From the NCBI GenBank assembly GCA_014379595.1, contig JACMLM010000070.1, forward strand, positions 1-52,132: a DNA stretch of 52,132 nucleotides. Reading direction: 5' to 3'. The position numbers were made by a program, and so were the translations under genes. Source of the DNA: Anaerolineales bacterium (GTDB lineage Bacteria > Chloroflexota > Anaerolineae > Anaerolineales > Villigracilaceae). The notes under the pieces were generated by a model. The model was given only the letters and a program-made list of their open reading frames with translations. It was not told the DNA's origin and ran no database searches. Of this stretch, positions 8,637-16,645 are shown one piece after another; within the stretch, counting starts at the first letter, position 1; each line of letters starts with the position of its first letter.

Positions 8637-9272
8637 CTATTGACTCTCAAGAATTCCCATTAATTCCTGCCAATTTAAAAAGCTCGCGTCTGCGTCGCCG
8701 TTGGCAACCTCCCCGCCATATAAAATACTGAATATCCCCGCCTCTTTTGCTGCACGTGTTGTGCGATTGATATCATCGATCATCACACAACGTGACGGCT
8801 CAGTTTCACCTGCAAGTTGCATGGCAATCTCAAATGATCCTGGCATCGGCTTGCAATGAGGAGCAACAGCATTTACATCCACGATGGTGGAGAAGAGGTC
8901 ACTGAGATTCAATACTGTCAGAGCTCTTTGAGCGTGATGAATGTCTGCGTTTGTAAAGATCAGGTTGCGGGTTGGGAGCGACGCGATGATCGAGCGTAGA
9001 TCAGAGTTTGGCAGCAGATAATCTTTCAGCGGCAGGTCATGCACATAAGCCAGGTATTCATCCGTATCGATCTTGTGATGCGCCTGCAAGCCGCGCAAGG
9101 TTGTGCCGTATTGCAAAAAATATTTTTCACGCAGTTGCGGAATTTCTTTTTCATCAAAACCCATATGGTCGCGCATGTAATCATTCATGCGCCCCTTGAT
9201 GGCTTTCCATAGCCCGGTGTTGGATGGATACAATGTGTCATCAAGGTCAAAGAAAATAGTAGTGAATCGCAT
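8637..9272 (-). CDS. HAD-superfamily hydrolase, pyrimidine 5'-nucleotidase-like
   Basis: 211 aa starting MRFTTIFFDLDDTLYP. Motif I is DLDDT (Asp9 and Asp11), motif II is FTNAD, motif III Lys is in HCKPMPG and motif IV is the acidic VMIDDINR. The DLDDTLYP form and small helical cap match the SDT1/YjjG-like pyrimidine 5'-nucleotidase group of HAD-IA phosphatases. Substrate is inferred only. I chose the ATG at 9272, not the longer frame to 9479, because a TATAAT lies 6 nt upstream and the extension would run into mutL. It is transcribed divergently from mutL through a shared palindromic control region. Confidence 0.82.
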   Translation of the reverse strand: MRFTTIFFDLDDTLYPSNTGLWKAIKGRMNDYMRDHMGFDEKEIPQLREKYFLQYGTTLRGLQAHHKIDTDEYLAYVHDLPLKDYLLPNSDLRSIIASLPTRNLIFTNADIHHAQRALTVLNLSDLFSTIVDVNAVAPHCKPMPGSFEIAMQLAGETEPSRCVMIDDINRTTRAAKEAGIFSILYGGEVANGDADASFLNWQELMGILESQ

Positions 9273-9278
9273 TGCGCG

Positions 9279-9342
9279 ATTATATAATACCCGGCTCACA
9301 AATTGCGCTTCAATTTGTGAGCGTCGTGGGTATAATCTGCAC
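9279..9342. promoter_or_regulatory. Symmetric divergent promoter with a 12-bp palindrome (HAD gene / mutL)
   Basis: Minus-strand TATAAT (9284-9279) lies 6 nt before the HAD ATG. Plus-strand TATAAT (9331-9336) lies 6 nt before the mutL ATG at 9343. Between them is a perfect palindrome with 12-nt arms at 9294-9305 and 9311-9322 (GCTCACAAATTG and its complement) and a 5-nt centre. The gaps from palindrome to each -10 box are 9 and 8 nt. No consensus -35 is seen, so a regulator binding the palindrome may control both sides. Confidence 0.6.
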
Positions 9343-11112
9343 ATGCCCATTCGTCTTTTATCTTCTGAAGTCTCTTCGCAAATCGCCGCAGGTGAAGTTG
9401 TTGAACGCCCATCTTCTGTTGTTAAAGAATTAACTGAAAATGCGTTGGATGCAGGTGCAAAAAATATTTCAATTTCCATTACAGATGCAGGCAGGACTCT
9501 GATCGAAGTTGCGGATGATGGATTTGGGATTCCAGCCGACGAATTGGAGTTAGCCGCCGCGCGTCATGCGACCTCAAAACTGATTCAGTCCGATGACTTG
9601 TTCCACATTTCGACATTAGGCTTCCGAGGCGAAGCACTAGCATCTATTGGTTCTGTCTCATGCATGACGATTACGTCACGAGTGGAATCTGCAAAAGAAG
9701 GCGCGCGATTAAAAGTAGAAGGTGGCAGTGCAGGTAAAGTGGAAAAAATTGGCGCACCCGTTGGGACAGTATTGCGCGTGGAAGATCTTTTTTATAACGT
9801 TCCAGCTCGTTTAAAATTTTTGAAGACTGATACAACGGAGCGACGTGCGATTGATTCTTTGGTCACGCGTTACGCGCTGGCATATCCAAATGTGCGTTTT
9901 AAAGTGACAGACGGCAAGCAGGCCACACTTCAAACGGCTGGTGATGGTGACAGGCGTGCAATCCTTGCTGCGCTTTATGGCGTGGATGTAGCCAAGCAAA
10001 TGCTTGAGGTGATGGCACAGGAGGAAGGCTTATCACTAACTGGTTTTATCAGCCCCACCTCTGTAACACGTTCAAACCGCAAAGAGATCACTTTTTTTGT
10101 GAATGGGCGTTGGGTACAGGAATTCTCTCTGACGGCTGCTTTATTGCAGGCTTATCACACACTATTAATGGTGGGACGTTATCCGCTTACAGCTTTGTTC
10201 TTAGAGGTTACACCCGAAGATGTGGATGTAAATGTTCATCCAACTAAAGCGGAAGTACGATTTAGAACGCAGGATAAAGTCTTTAGTTTTATACAGCGTT
10301 CCACACGCAAAGCGTTGCTTGCATATACACCCGTCCCTTCTGTCTCGCCGCAGTTGTGGGGATCGCGTCCGCAACAAAGTGAAATGCCAAGCAGACAAGT
10401 TGGTATTGACTGGTCTATTGCGCATGATGAAAATATTGACAATGGACCAGAGACAATTGACCATGTAGACAATGATGAAGCAAATCGTCCGTCGTCTGTT
10501 GTTCATGGTCAAGAATCTTTTTCAGGCGTTCCCCTTCTCCGCCTGATTGGCCAGATCGGCGCGACATATCTAGTAGCCGAAGGACCTGATGGACTGTATC
10601 TCATTGACCAACACGCTGCACACGAACGCGTTTTATTTGAAAAATTAATGGCTCAGCGTGATGGAAAAAATATTCCATCACAGTCCTTGCTCACGCCAGA
10701 GGTTGTGACTTTGCCGCCACAATCTGCAAAAATACTAGAATCACAATTGCCATTCCTAAATCACTTTGGTTTTGAAGTGGAAGGATTTGGCACAAATACA
10801 TTTCAAGTGCGCGCCATGCCTGTATTATTTTCGGGCGGCGATCCATCGTCAGCGCTGCGCGCATTGGTTGAGGATTTTGAAGAGGATGAAGCACCGTTGC
10901 AAGCTGAGGTGGAAGCGAGACTCGCTGCACGCGTCTGCAAACGGTTGGCAGTCAAAGGCGGTCAGAGTCTGACCAATGATGAGCAACGTGCTTTGTTACA
11001 TGATCTCGAAGCCTGTCAATCACCGCGCACTTGTCCGCATGGCAGGCCGACCATGATCCATTTGTCAGTAGATACGCTTGAAAAACAATTCGGCAGAAAA
11101 GGACCGCGATAG
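9343..11112 (+). CDS. mutL: DNA mismatch repair protein MutL
   Basis: 589 aa. The N-terminal GHKL ATPase has IAAGEVVERP, ENALDAGA, ADDGFGI and GFRGEAL (93-99), with the DVNVHPTKAEVRF segment ending the ATPase region. A proline/charge-rich linker follows, then the C-terminal dimerisation and endonuclease domain. The nuclease metal motif DQHAAHERVLFE starts at Asp422, and CPHGRP (from Cys564) completes the site. MutL here is therefore predicted to nick DNA itself, as in bacteria without MutH. The start is the ATG at 9343 (MPIRLLSSEV); an in-frame extension to 9187 is non-homologous. mutS is not in this window. Confidence 0.96.
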   Translation: MPIRLLSSEVSSQIAAGEVVERPSSVVKELTENALDAGAKNISISITDAGRTLIEVADDGFGIPADELELAAARHATSKLIQSDDLFHISTLGFRGEALASIGSVSCMTITSRVESAKEGARLKVEGGSAGKVEKIGAPVGTVLRVEDLFYNVPARLKFLKTDTTERRAIDSLVTRYALAYPNVRFKVTDGKQATLQTAGDGDRRAILAALYGVDVAKQMLEVMAQEEGLSLTGFISPTSVTRSNRKEITFFVNGRWVQEFSLTAALLQAYHTLLMVGRYPLTALFLEVTPEDVDVNVHPTKAEVRFRTQDKVFSFIQRSTRKALLAYTPVPSVSPQLWGSRPQQSEMPSRQVGIDWSIAHDENIDNGPETIDHVDNDEANRPSSVVHGQESFSGVPLLRLIGQIGATYLVAEGPDGLYLIDQHAAHERVLFEKLMAQRDGKNIPSQSLLTPEVVTLPPQSAKILESQLPFLNHFGFEVEGFGTNTFQVRAMPVLFSGGDPSSALRALVEDFEEDEAPLQAEVEARLAARVCKRLAVKGGQSLTNDEQRALLHDLEACQSPRTCPHGRPTMIHLSVDTLEKQFGRKGPR

Positions 11113-11185
11113 ATTTATCCTTTCCGTAATGAAAAGAAGTAACTTCTAAAATTGTAAGGTGGGTGAAAAAGCTCAATGAATGGGC

Positions 11186-11197
11186 TAAAATCCAAAC
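11186..11197 (+). promoter_or_regulatory. -10 element placed for leaderless transcription
   Basis: TAAAAT at 11186-11191 followed by 6 nt and the ATG at 11198, the same layout as at mutL. No ribosome binding site precedes the ATG. Confidence 0.45.
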
Positions 11198-12169
11198 ATG
11201 GAAAATCTGGCACAATTGCTCTCAACACAGGATATGGGAATATTACTTGAACATACGCACGCCATGGTCGTGCTTGTAGAAAATGACGGCATATTGGTCT
11301 CATGGAATCCCGCTTTTGACTCATATAAAAAAATATTTCCATCAGCGAAAAAACTGGAGGATTTCTTCTCCCAATACGATAAAGAAGTGATCCTCTCAAA
11401 ATTATCTGAAAAGACAAAACACTCGTGGGTTACAGATATTCTGCTGAATGAAGAGGATGAAACTTTATCTTTCGGTTGCGTGCTTGTTCCAGTATCAAAT
11501 GAACGGATGCTCTTTATTGCCGAACAAATTACGTCGGGACCTGTCGGCCCTGAAAATGTTGAGCGTTTGAATCGGCAGATAAAGCTCTTCCGCATTGAAA
11601 GTGAATTCACAAAAAAATTAGCCCGCAACAAACAGATCGAGCTGGAATCAGTCATGGTTCAAGCCAGTGAAGTAGCTCAAATTGATGCACTTACCTTTCT
11701 TGTAAACAGACGAATGATCGTGAGAGAACTTCAAAGCGAGGTAATACGTGCCCAGCGATATGACAGTCCGTTCTCGATCTCTGTTGTGGATATAGATCAT
11801 TTTAAAAACGTAAACGATACCTATGGACATCAAATAGGGGACGAAACTTTAAGACAGGTTGCTCATCAATTGCGCGATCATATCCGCCACCCTGATATGG
11901 CCGGGCGATATGGCGGCGAGGAGTTTCTCATCCTGCTGCCGAACTCAGATGCAAAAGCGGCCTCAGAGCAGGCATCTCGTCTTTGCAAGCAGGTACGCGA
12001 AAATGTAATTGAAGTGGAGTATCATACGCTGAACATTACCATTAGTATCGGCGTCGCCCAATTTCGAAATGGCGAGGATACATGGGAAACCCTGCTCAAC
12101 CGTGCGGATAATGCCATGTACGAAGCGAAGAATAATGGACGTGACCGCTGGGTTGCAGCAGCCGATTAA
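11198..12169 (+). CDS. Diguanylate cyclase with N-terminal PAS-like sensor
   Basis: 323 aa, predicted soluble. Residues about 10-120 look like a PAS-type sensor (ILLEHTHAMVVLVENDGILVSWN-like start), followed by a coiled helix (about 125-155) and a GGDEF domain. The active site is GGEEF at 239-243. An RxxD motif (RHPD, 230-233) lies five residues upstream, the usual product-inhibition site. It should make c-di-GMP from two GTP. The ligand of the sensor is unknown. A second diguanylate cyclase is encoded at 20414, so c-di-GMP output here is probably redundant. Confidence 0.92.
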   Translation: MENLAQLLSTQDMGILLEHTHAMVVLVENDGILVSWNPAFDSYKKIFPSAKKLEDFFSQYDKEVILSKLSEKTKHSWVTDILLNEEDETLSFGCVLVPVSNERMLFIAEQITSGPVGPENVERLNRQIKLFRIESEFTKKLARNKQIELESVMVQASEVAQIDALTFLVNRRMIVRELQSEVIRAQRYDSPFSISVVDIDHFKNVNDTYGHQIGDETLRQVAHQLRDHIRHPDMAGRYGGEEFLILLPNSDAKAASEQASRLCKQVRENVIEVEYHTLNITISIGVAQFRNGEDTWETLLNRADNAMYEAKNNGRDRWVAAAD

Positions 12170-12180
12170 ATATAAACATG

Positions 12181-12217
12181 AATCACCCCGAAATTAATCT
12201 TTCATAGGTGATTTTTT
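12181..12217 (+). terminator. Possible terminator of the PAS-GGDEF gene
   Basis: AATCACC (12181-12187) pairs with GGTGATT (12207-12213) and is followed by a T-run. The loop is long (19 nt), so confidence is moderate. Confidence 0.45.
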
Positions 12218-12229
12218 AAGAACAAAACG

Positions 12230-12300
12230 GGACGCTGAAAAACGCAGAAAACGCTGATTCTTGCTTTGTTATCAGCGTAAATCAGCGTTCATCTGCGTCC
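12230..12300. repeat. Intergenic inverted repeat (ACGCTGATT type)
   Basis: Outer GGACGC (12230-12235) pairs with GCGTCC (12295-12300). Inner AACGCTGATT (12250-12259) pairs with AATCAGCGTT (12280-12289), and a further ATCAGCGT lies at 12271-12278. It fills the gap between the convergent GGDEF and DUF1501 genes and looks like a dispersed non-coding element. Confidence 0.6.
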
Positions 12301-12326
12301 AGATTAAATTTGGGGTTAATTATATT

Positions 12327-13553
12327 TTATCGATATATTCCCAGTGGATTGTAATTCCCTGAAAAGCCTGGGAACACTGACTCAATATTTGGGTTTCCCA
12401 AACGGGCCGTCATCAATTCACTCAATACCTGACGGTAATCTGTCGTTACAGCTAAGTCGGCATGATCATATAACTGGTCATTGTTTAAGCCAGGCCAGTT
12501 GCCAAAGACCTGTCCGCCGTTGACATTGCCGCCAAGCGTGAACATTACGCTGCCATGACCATGATCGGTGCCATAGGATTCATTTTGCACGAGCCGCCGT
12601 CCAAATTCACTGATGACGACAACTGACAAACGATTTGTGTACCCAGAGTCCAGGTCCAGATAAAAGTTCGAAAGGCCAGAAGCGAGATTGCCAAGCAGCT
12701 CGGCGATATATCCGCCATTGCCGTCAGTTTCATATTCGTGTGTATCCCAGCCGCCATAGTCCACGGCTGCTACTCGTAAGCCTGTTTCCAATTTGATCAT
12801 CTGTGCAACAGTTTTCAACTGCTGACCAAATTCATCATCGTTATAGGATGCGCCATTCGAAGGTTGATATTCAGCCTCAACAAGTGGGCTGACAACATTC
12901 AATGCATCCAGTGTGCGTGTACCTGCGCGATGCAGCAAACTATCTCCGCTGTACAGTTGACGTAACGCCTTTTGTTGAGATGCAACCAGGCCGTTATCCC
13001 ATTGTGAAAAATCTTCTGGCGTACTCAAACTAACTGTTGGCGTGAAATTAAGTAATGATGTCGGCTGGCCCGAAGTAGAAAGAACTGGAAGAATTGACGA
13101 AGCTCCAACTCCCTGCAAGTACCGTGTGATCCAGCCTGAAGTTGTGCTCTTTGAACCGGGTGTGCCCAGCTCAATAAATTCCTGTGCATCAAAGTGACTG
13201 CGCGTATCGTGATCCAAACCAACTGCGTGCACAATTCCCATATTGCCTGCTTGATATAAATCATGCAAAGGTGCAAGTGCGGGATGAAGACCGAACTGGT
13301 CATTGAGTTGGAGCAGCTCAGATATCTTTATATCAGGACGGGCCTGTTCGTAGATGCCGCGGTCATCGCCTTGAAGCGGCGGAACCACATTGAGCGCGTC
13401 CCAGCCGCCCCGCAGAAAGACAACGACCATCGTATCCGCTGAATTGTTCTGTTCAGCAAAAGAAAGGTTTGTCAGGCGTGCACCAGCCATTGAAGCAATT
13501 GCATACGAACAACCCTGTAGAAAATTACGTCGCGGTAGTATGGGTGTAGGCAT
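12327..13553 (-). CDS. DUF1501 family exported protein
   Basis: 408 aa with a twin-arginine-type leader (RRNFLQG at about 8-14, then a hydrophobic stretch). It has the features of DUF1501: VVVFLRGGWDALNVVPP near residue 43, a GLHPALAPLHDLY segment, VDYGGWDTH and VISEFGRR. The family resembles the alkaline phosphatase/sulfatase fold and is usually encoded next to DUF1800 proteins, as here. The upstream DUF1800 gene ends 16 bp before it and a GGAG site lies between, so the two form one operon. The biochemical role of the pair is not established. Confidence 0.88.
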   Translation of the reverse strand: MPTPILPRRNFLQGCSYAIASMAGARLTNLSFAEQNNSADTMVVVFLRGGWDALNVVPPLQGDDRGIYEQARPDIKISELLQLNDQFGLHPALAPLHDLYQAGNMGIVHAVGLDHDTRSHFDAQEFIELGTPGSKSTTSGWITRYLQGVGASSILPVLSTSGQPTSLLNFTPTVSLSTPEDFSQWDNGLVASQQKALRQLYSGDSLLHRAGTRTLDALNVVSPLVEAEYQPSNGASYNDDEFGQQLKTVAQMIKLETGLRVAAVDYGGWDTHEYETDGNGGYIAELLGNLASGLSNFYLDLDSGYTNRLSVVVISEFGRRLVQNESYGTDHGHGSVMFTLGGNVNGGQVFGNWPGLNNDQLYDHADLAVTTDYRQVLSELMTARLGNPNIESVFPGFSGNYNPLGIYR

Positions 13554-13568
13554 TAAAAATCTCCAAAA

Positions 13569-15299
13569 TTATTTCCATTGAAAGTCCGGGCTCATCAAGA
13601 TCACTTCGATCATGCCAGGTAAAACATATTGAACATGGTCATCTGACAATTGCTCTTGTATTCCATATTCCTGCGCCATGACTTCTATGATAGCGTTGCG
13701 GTCCACATCAGCCATAGTTCGACCCAACAAACGATTGATCCAAAAATCAGCAAGGCCTTCCGCGGTGCGGATCTCAGCTGGCGTTTGACTGTACACATCG
13801 GTTAAGACAGTAGCTCCGGTATCGTCATCATTTAGCCAATTTTCGGCAATGCCTACTGCAAAGTTCCAGCGATATAAAATTGACATTGAATTCGCCCACG
13901 CTTCCTTTGTATCTGGATACCCATCTGGAGAGCGGCGTTCAAAGATTGGCTGCCCCATCATGCCGATCATCCATGAGATGCCGCTGGGGACCCGTGTAAA
14001 TTCTGAATTCAAGGCGCGCATGATGGATACGCCTGCTTCAAACGGACGCTTGATCTTTTGTCCCCAACTCTGTTTAAATTCATCTGACAGGAGAATCGTT
14101 TCCATCACGCGTTTCAACTGATCGGGCGCATCGTGGTTTTCTGTAAAAGTGGCAGCAGCTGCCTGCACAACAGAATCAGGCGGCGTGTCAGAAATGAAGC
14201 GTCGGCATAATTTACGCGCAATATGACGTGCCGTGCCCGGGTGATAAGCGAGCAAGTCCAATACGTCGCGTCCATCCTGCATGTCAGATTGATCGGCAAC
14301 AATATACTTACCAAGCACAAGTTTATTGAAACGATCATGCCAGGGCCGGTAATAAATGAAGTTCCCTGTTATTTCGATGCCGTCCTGCCATTCACCGAGA
14401 TCATCATCGACGCGCCAACCTGTGAAACAACGTGCGGCTTCATAAACATCATTATCCACATAGCCTACTGAAATGCCGCTCGCATCTTTCTCAACTGTAT
14501 TCGGGTCGCGGACACCCAGATAATTTTCTGCGCCGAGGGTGTGCAGTTCAAATAACTCGCGCGCAAAATTTTCATTCGGGCCAGCATCGGAACTATTATT
14601 TTGATTCAGGTAATACAACATGGATGGATGTGTTGCAACTGCTTCGAGCATCTGACGGAAGTTACTGAACATATGACTGCGCAGCACATCGCGGTTATAG
14701 GATGCGACCAAAGGCACACCATCATCCTGCCAAAAATAAATATTGAAATGATTGTGCCAGAAATCTGCAAGCATTTCAGTTAGCTGCTTTTTGCTATACA
14801 CCGCGCGCAGGAGAGTTGCATCCACCAATTCGTGAGCGGGCTTGCTATACCACTGCCAATAATCATCATTGTTTGAATCATACGGATTGCTTGCAATATG
14901 ATCTGCATAAAGTTGTTCGTGTGATTTATACAGAGTTTCAAAGGCAGCTGCGCTATAGTGTGCTTCAAAATCGCTGTCGTCAATTGAATCGGGATTCAAT
15001 TGCTGCTGCACATACGCACGCAAACGTTCATCATCATTGCCGCCTAAAGCGAGAAATGATTCGATGTCGCCAGGGCGCATTCCAAAACTCATGCGGCTTA
15101 ATGCAATGATGGCAAGTTGAACTGCAGGCAATGGAGTTGGGGTCTCATTGGCTACGAATGGTTCGCTCTCAGTAGTGGGCAGGCTCACAACAGGTGTTTC
15201 CTGCTCTGGCTGGCATGCAGCCAGCAGTGATGCTGTGGCAAGGGTTCCGCTCAGTTTAAGAAAATCCCTGCGCGTAAGTCTCGTAAGTTGAGAAGTCAT
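13569..15299 (-). CDS. DUF1800 family exported lipoprotein
   Basis: 576 aa. The N-terminus has RRDFLK (about 10-15), a hydrophobic stretch and a lipobox LLAAC (Cys about 29), so it is predicted to be a Tat-exported lipoprotein. The body matches DUF1800: LSRMSFGMRPGD, the FWHNHFN motif, NENFARELFELHTLG, RCFTGWRV and CRRFISD are all recognisable. AGGAG lies upstream of the ATG at 15299. It is co-transcribed with the downstream DUF1501 gene, a pairing common in many phyla. Both are probably surface-located; function is unknown. Confidence 0.88.
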   Translation of the reverse strand: MTSQLTRLTRRDFLKLSGTLATASLLAACQPEQETPVVSLPTTESEPFVANETPTPLPAVQLAIIALSRMSFGMRPGDIESFLALGGNDDERLRAYVQQQLNPDSIDDSDFEAHYSAAAFETLYKSHEQLYADHIASNPYDSNNDDYWQWYSKPAHELVDATLLRAVYSKKQLTEMLADFWHNHFNIYFWQDDGVPLVASYNRDVLRSHMFSNFRQMLEAVATHPSMLYYLNQNNSSDAGPNENFARELFELHTLGAENYLGVRDPNTVEKDASGISVGYVDNDVYEAARCFTGWRVDDDLGEWQDGIEITGNFIYYRPWHDRFNKLVLGKYIVADQSDMQDGRDVLDLLAYHPGTARHIARKLCRRFISDTPPDSVVQAAAATFTENHDAPDQLKRVMETILLSDEFKQSWGQKIKRPFEAGVSIMRALNSEFTRVPSGISWMIGMMGQPIFERRSPDGYPDTKEAWANSMSILYRWNFAVGIAENWLNDDDTGATVLTDVYSQTPAEIRTAEGLADFWINRLLGRTMADVDRNAIIEVMAQEYGIQEQLSDDHVQYVLPGMIEVILMSPDFQWK

Positions 15300-15398
15300 A
15301 CAAACTCCTTTTTTGATTGGGTCTGATTGTATATGATGAATGATTGTTTACCTATCAGACGAAAGTCCACTTCCCCTTGTATATTTTTAATGCTGGGT

Positions 15399-16112
15399 TT
15401 ATGTATCAAGCTCAAACACTTCACGAAATGCAGAGCTAATCTCTTTTTTTACATCATCCATCGAAGGAACAATTGGGAGTAAGTCTGCCAGTGAAACAAC
15501 GGGTTCGCTTAATCCGCAGGCAATGATGCCATCCCAATATTCCATATCTGGATTCACATTCAACGCGAACCCATGCCGGGAGACCCCGCGTGCATCCACC
15601 TTCACGCCAATCGCAGCGATCTTGGCTGGCTTTTCTTTATCTTCAGGGTGACATCGTTGACAACGGGAATGGACATCTGGCTGTACCCACACACCGGTCA
15701 AACCTGACCTTTGACCTGCTACAACACCGAGGCGCATTAACGCCACGATTAGAGTTTTCTCCAACTTACGAACATAACCTACATAATCCGCTTGAGGTAA
15801 TTTATTTTCAGTGTTTAATTTTCCAAGAGGTAACAAGGGATAACCTACCAATTGCCCGGGGCCATGATAGGTCACGTCACCGCCGCGATCAACCCAATGA
15901 ACAGCAATTCCTTTTTTCTTTAACTGCTCTTCACCCCATAATAAATTTTCGGCATGGCCTTTTCGTCCAAAAGTATAAACGTGAGGGTGCTGCAATAAAA
16001 GTAGTGTAGGCGGGCGTTTTCCATCTGCAATTTCAGCTGCATACTCACCCTGCAACTTCCAAGCCTTTTCGTATTCGATCAAACCGAGGTCGCTAATCAC
16101 ATATTGCTGCAT
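15399..16112 (-). CDS. lipB: Lipoyl(octanoyl) transferase LipB
   Basis: 237 aa. It transfers octanoate from acyl carrier protein to lipoyl domains, the first step of de novo protein lipoylation in the cytoplasm. The signature RGGDVTYHGPGQ is at 76-87, the catalytic lysine is K164 (PAKIAAIGV) and the catalytic cysteine is C199 (IIACGL). An unusual segment of about 19 residues (144-162), containing CxxC and acidic/basic residues, separates GVWV from the KIAAIG motif, where most LipB proteins have only a short turn. The corresponding DNA resembles repeat sequence. lipA is not in the window. A small hypothetical gene ends 6 bp upstream. Confidence 0.93.
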   Translation of the reverse strand: MQQYVISDLGLIEYEKAWKLQGEYAAEIADGKRPPTLLLLQHPHVYTFGRKGHAENLLWGEEQLKKKGIAVHWVDRGGDVTYHGPGQLVGYPLLPLGKLNTENKLPQADYVGYVRKLEKTLIVALMRLGVVAGQRSGLTGVWVQPDVHSRCQRCHPEDKEKPAKIAAIGVKVDARGVSRHGFALNVNPDMEYWDGIIACGLSEPVVSLADLLPIVPSMDDVKKEISSAFREVFELDT

Positions 16113-16118
16113 AAATAT

Positions 16119-16607
16119 TTACTTAATATATTCGTACAGCGACAAGTCACTACCGGTTGCTAAAACTAGGAATCGACCAGTATTTGAAAATCCAAATGCT
16201 CTAATCTCGGTGATTGGTTTATCAATAAAAACATCAATATTTGATTCTTTTTGTGCTATATAAGCAAATTCTGTTTGGTCTTCGTACCTAACATTTACTG
16301 ACCAACCAGTTGAGCAGTGGGTATTTAAAGAACCACCCCATAATCCAACTACTTGAATCCATTCATCACACAATATATCAATCCCGCGAACTGCTTTTTG
16401 CAATAAATCTATCCAATCTGCATTATAAGATGGCTGCTCATGATCACGGGCGATAATTTCCCTGCTCGCTAGTGATATCACGCTACGTCCAGATGAAGAA
16501 AGAATCAAAATATAGTCTTCCCCGGATGAAAAGCCAATTTCTGTCAACCCACCTATCGCGTAGGTCAAAACAAAGCGCCAAGGTCCAATTTGAGATTTAC
16601 TCATCAC
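16119..16607 (-). CDS. Hypothetical protein, no recognised family
   Basis: 162 aa. A GGAGG site lies just upstream, with either the GTG at 16607 or the next codon ATG as start. The sequence is soluble with alternating short strands (FVLTYAIGGLTEIGF near the start and EIRAFGFSNTGRFLVLATGS near the end), suggesting a beta-rich fold. There is no signal peptide, membrane helix or catalytic motif I recognise. It lies between the transhydrogenase gene and lipB on the same strand, probably in the same transcript. Confidence 0.6.
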   Translation of the reverse strand: MMSKSQIGPWRFVLTYAIGGLTEIGFSSGEDYILILSSSGRSVISLASREIIARDHEQPSYNADWIDLLQKAVRGIDILCDEWIQVVGLWGGSLNTHCSTGWSVNVRYEDQTEFAYIAQKESNIDVFIDKPITEIRAFGFSNTGRFLVLATGSDLSLYEYIK

Positions 16608-16645
16608 CCTCCAAATATGTCCTGATACAAATCTGATACCACGAA

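Noticed and set aside
9187-9342. N-terminal extension of MutL to the upstream ATG
   Set aside because: The extension overlaps the divergent HAD gene and its promoter; MutL homology begins exactly at the ATG at 9343.
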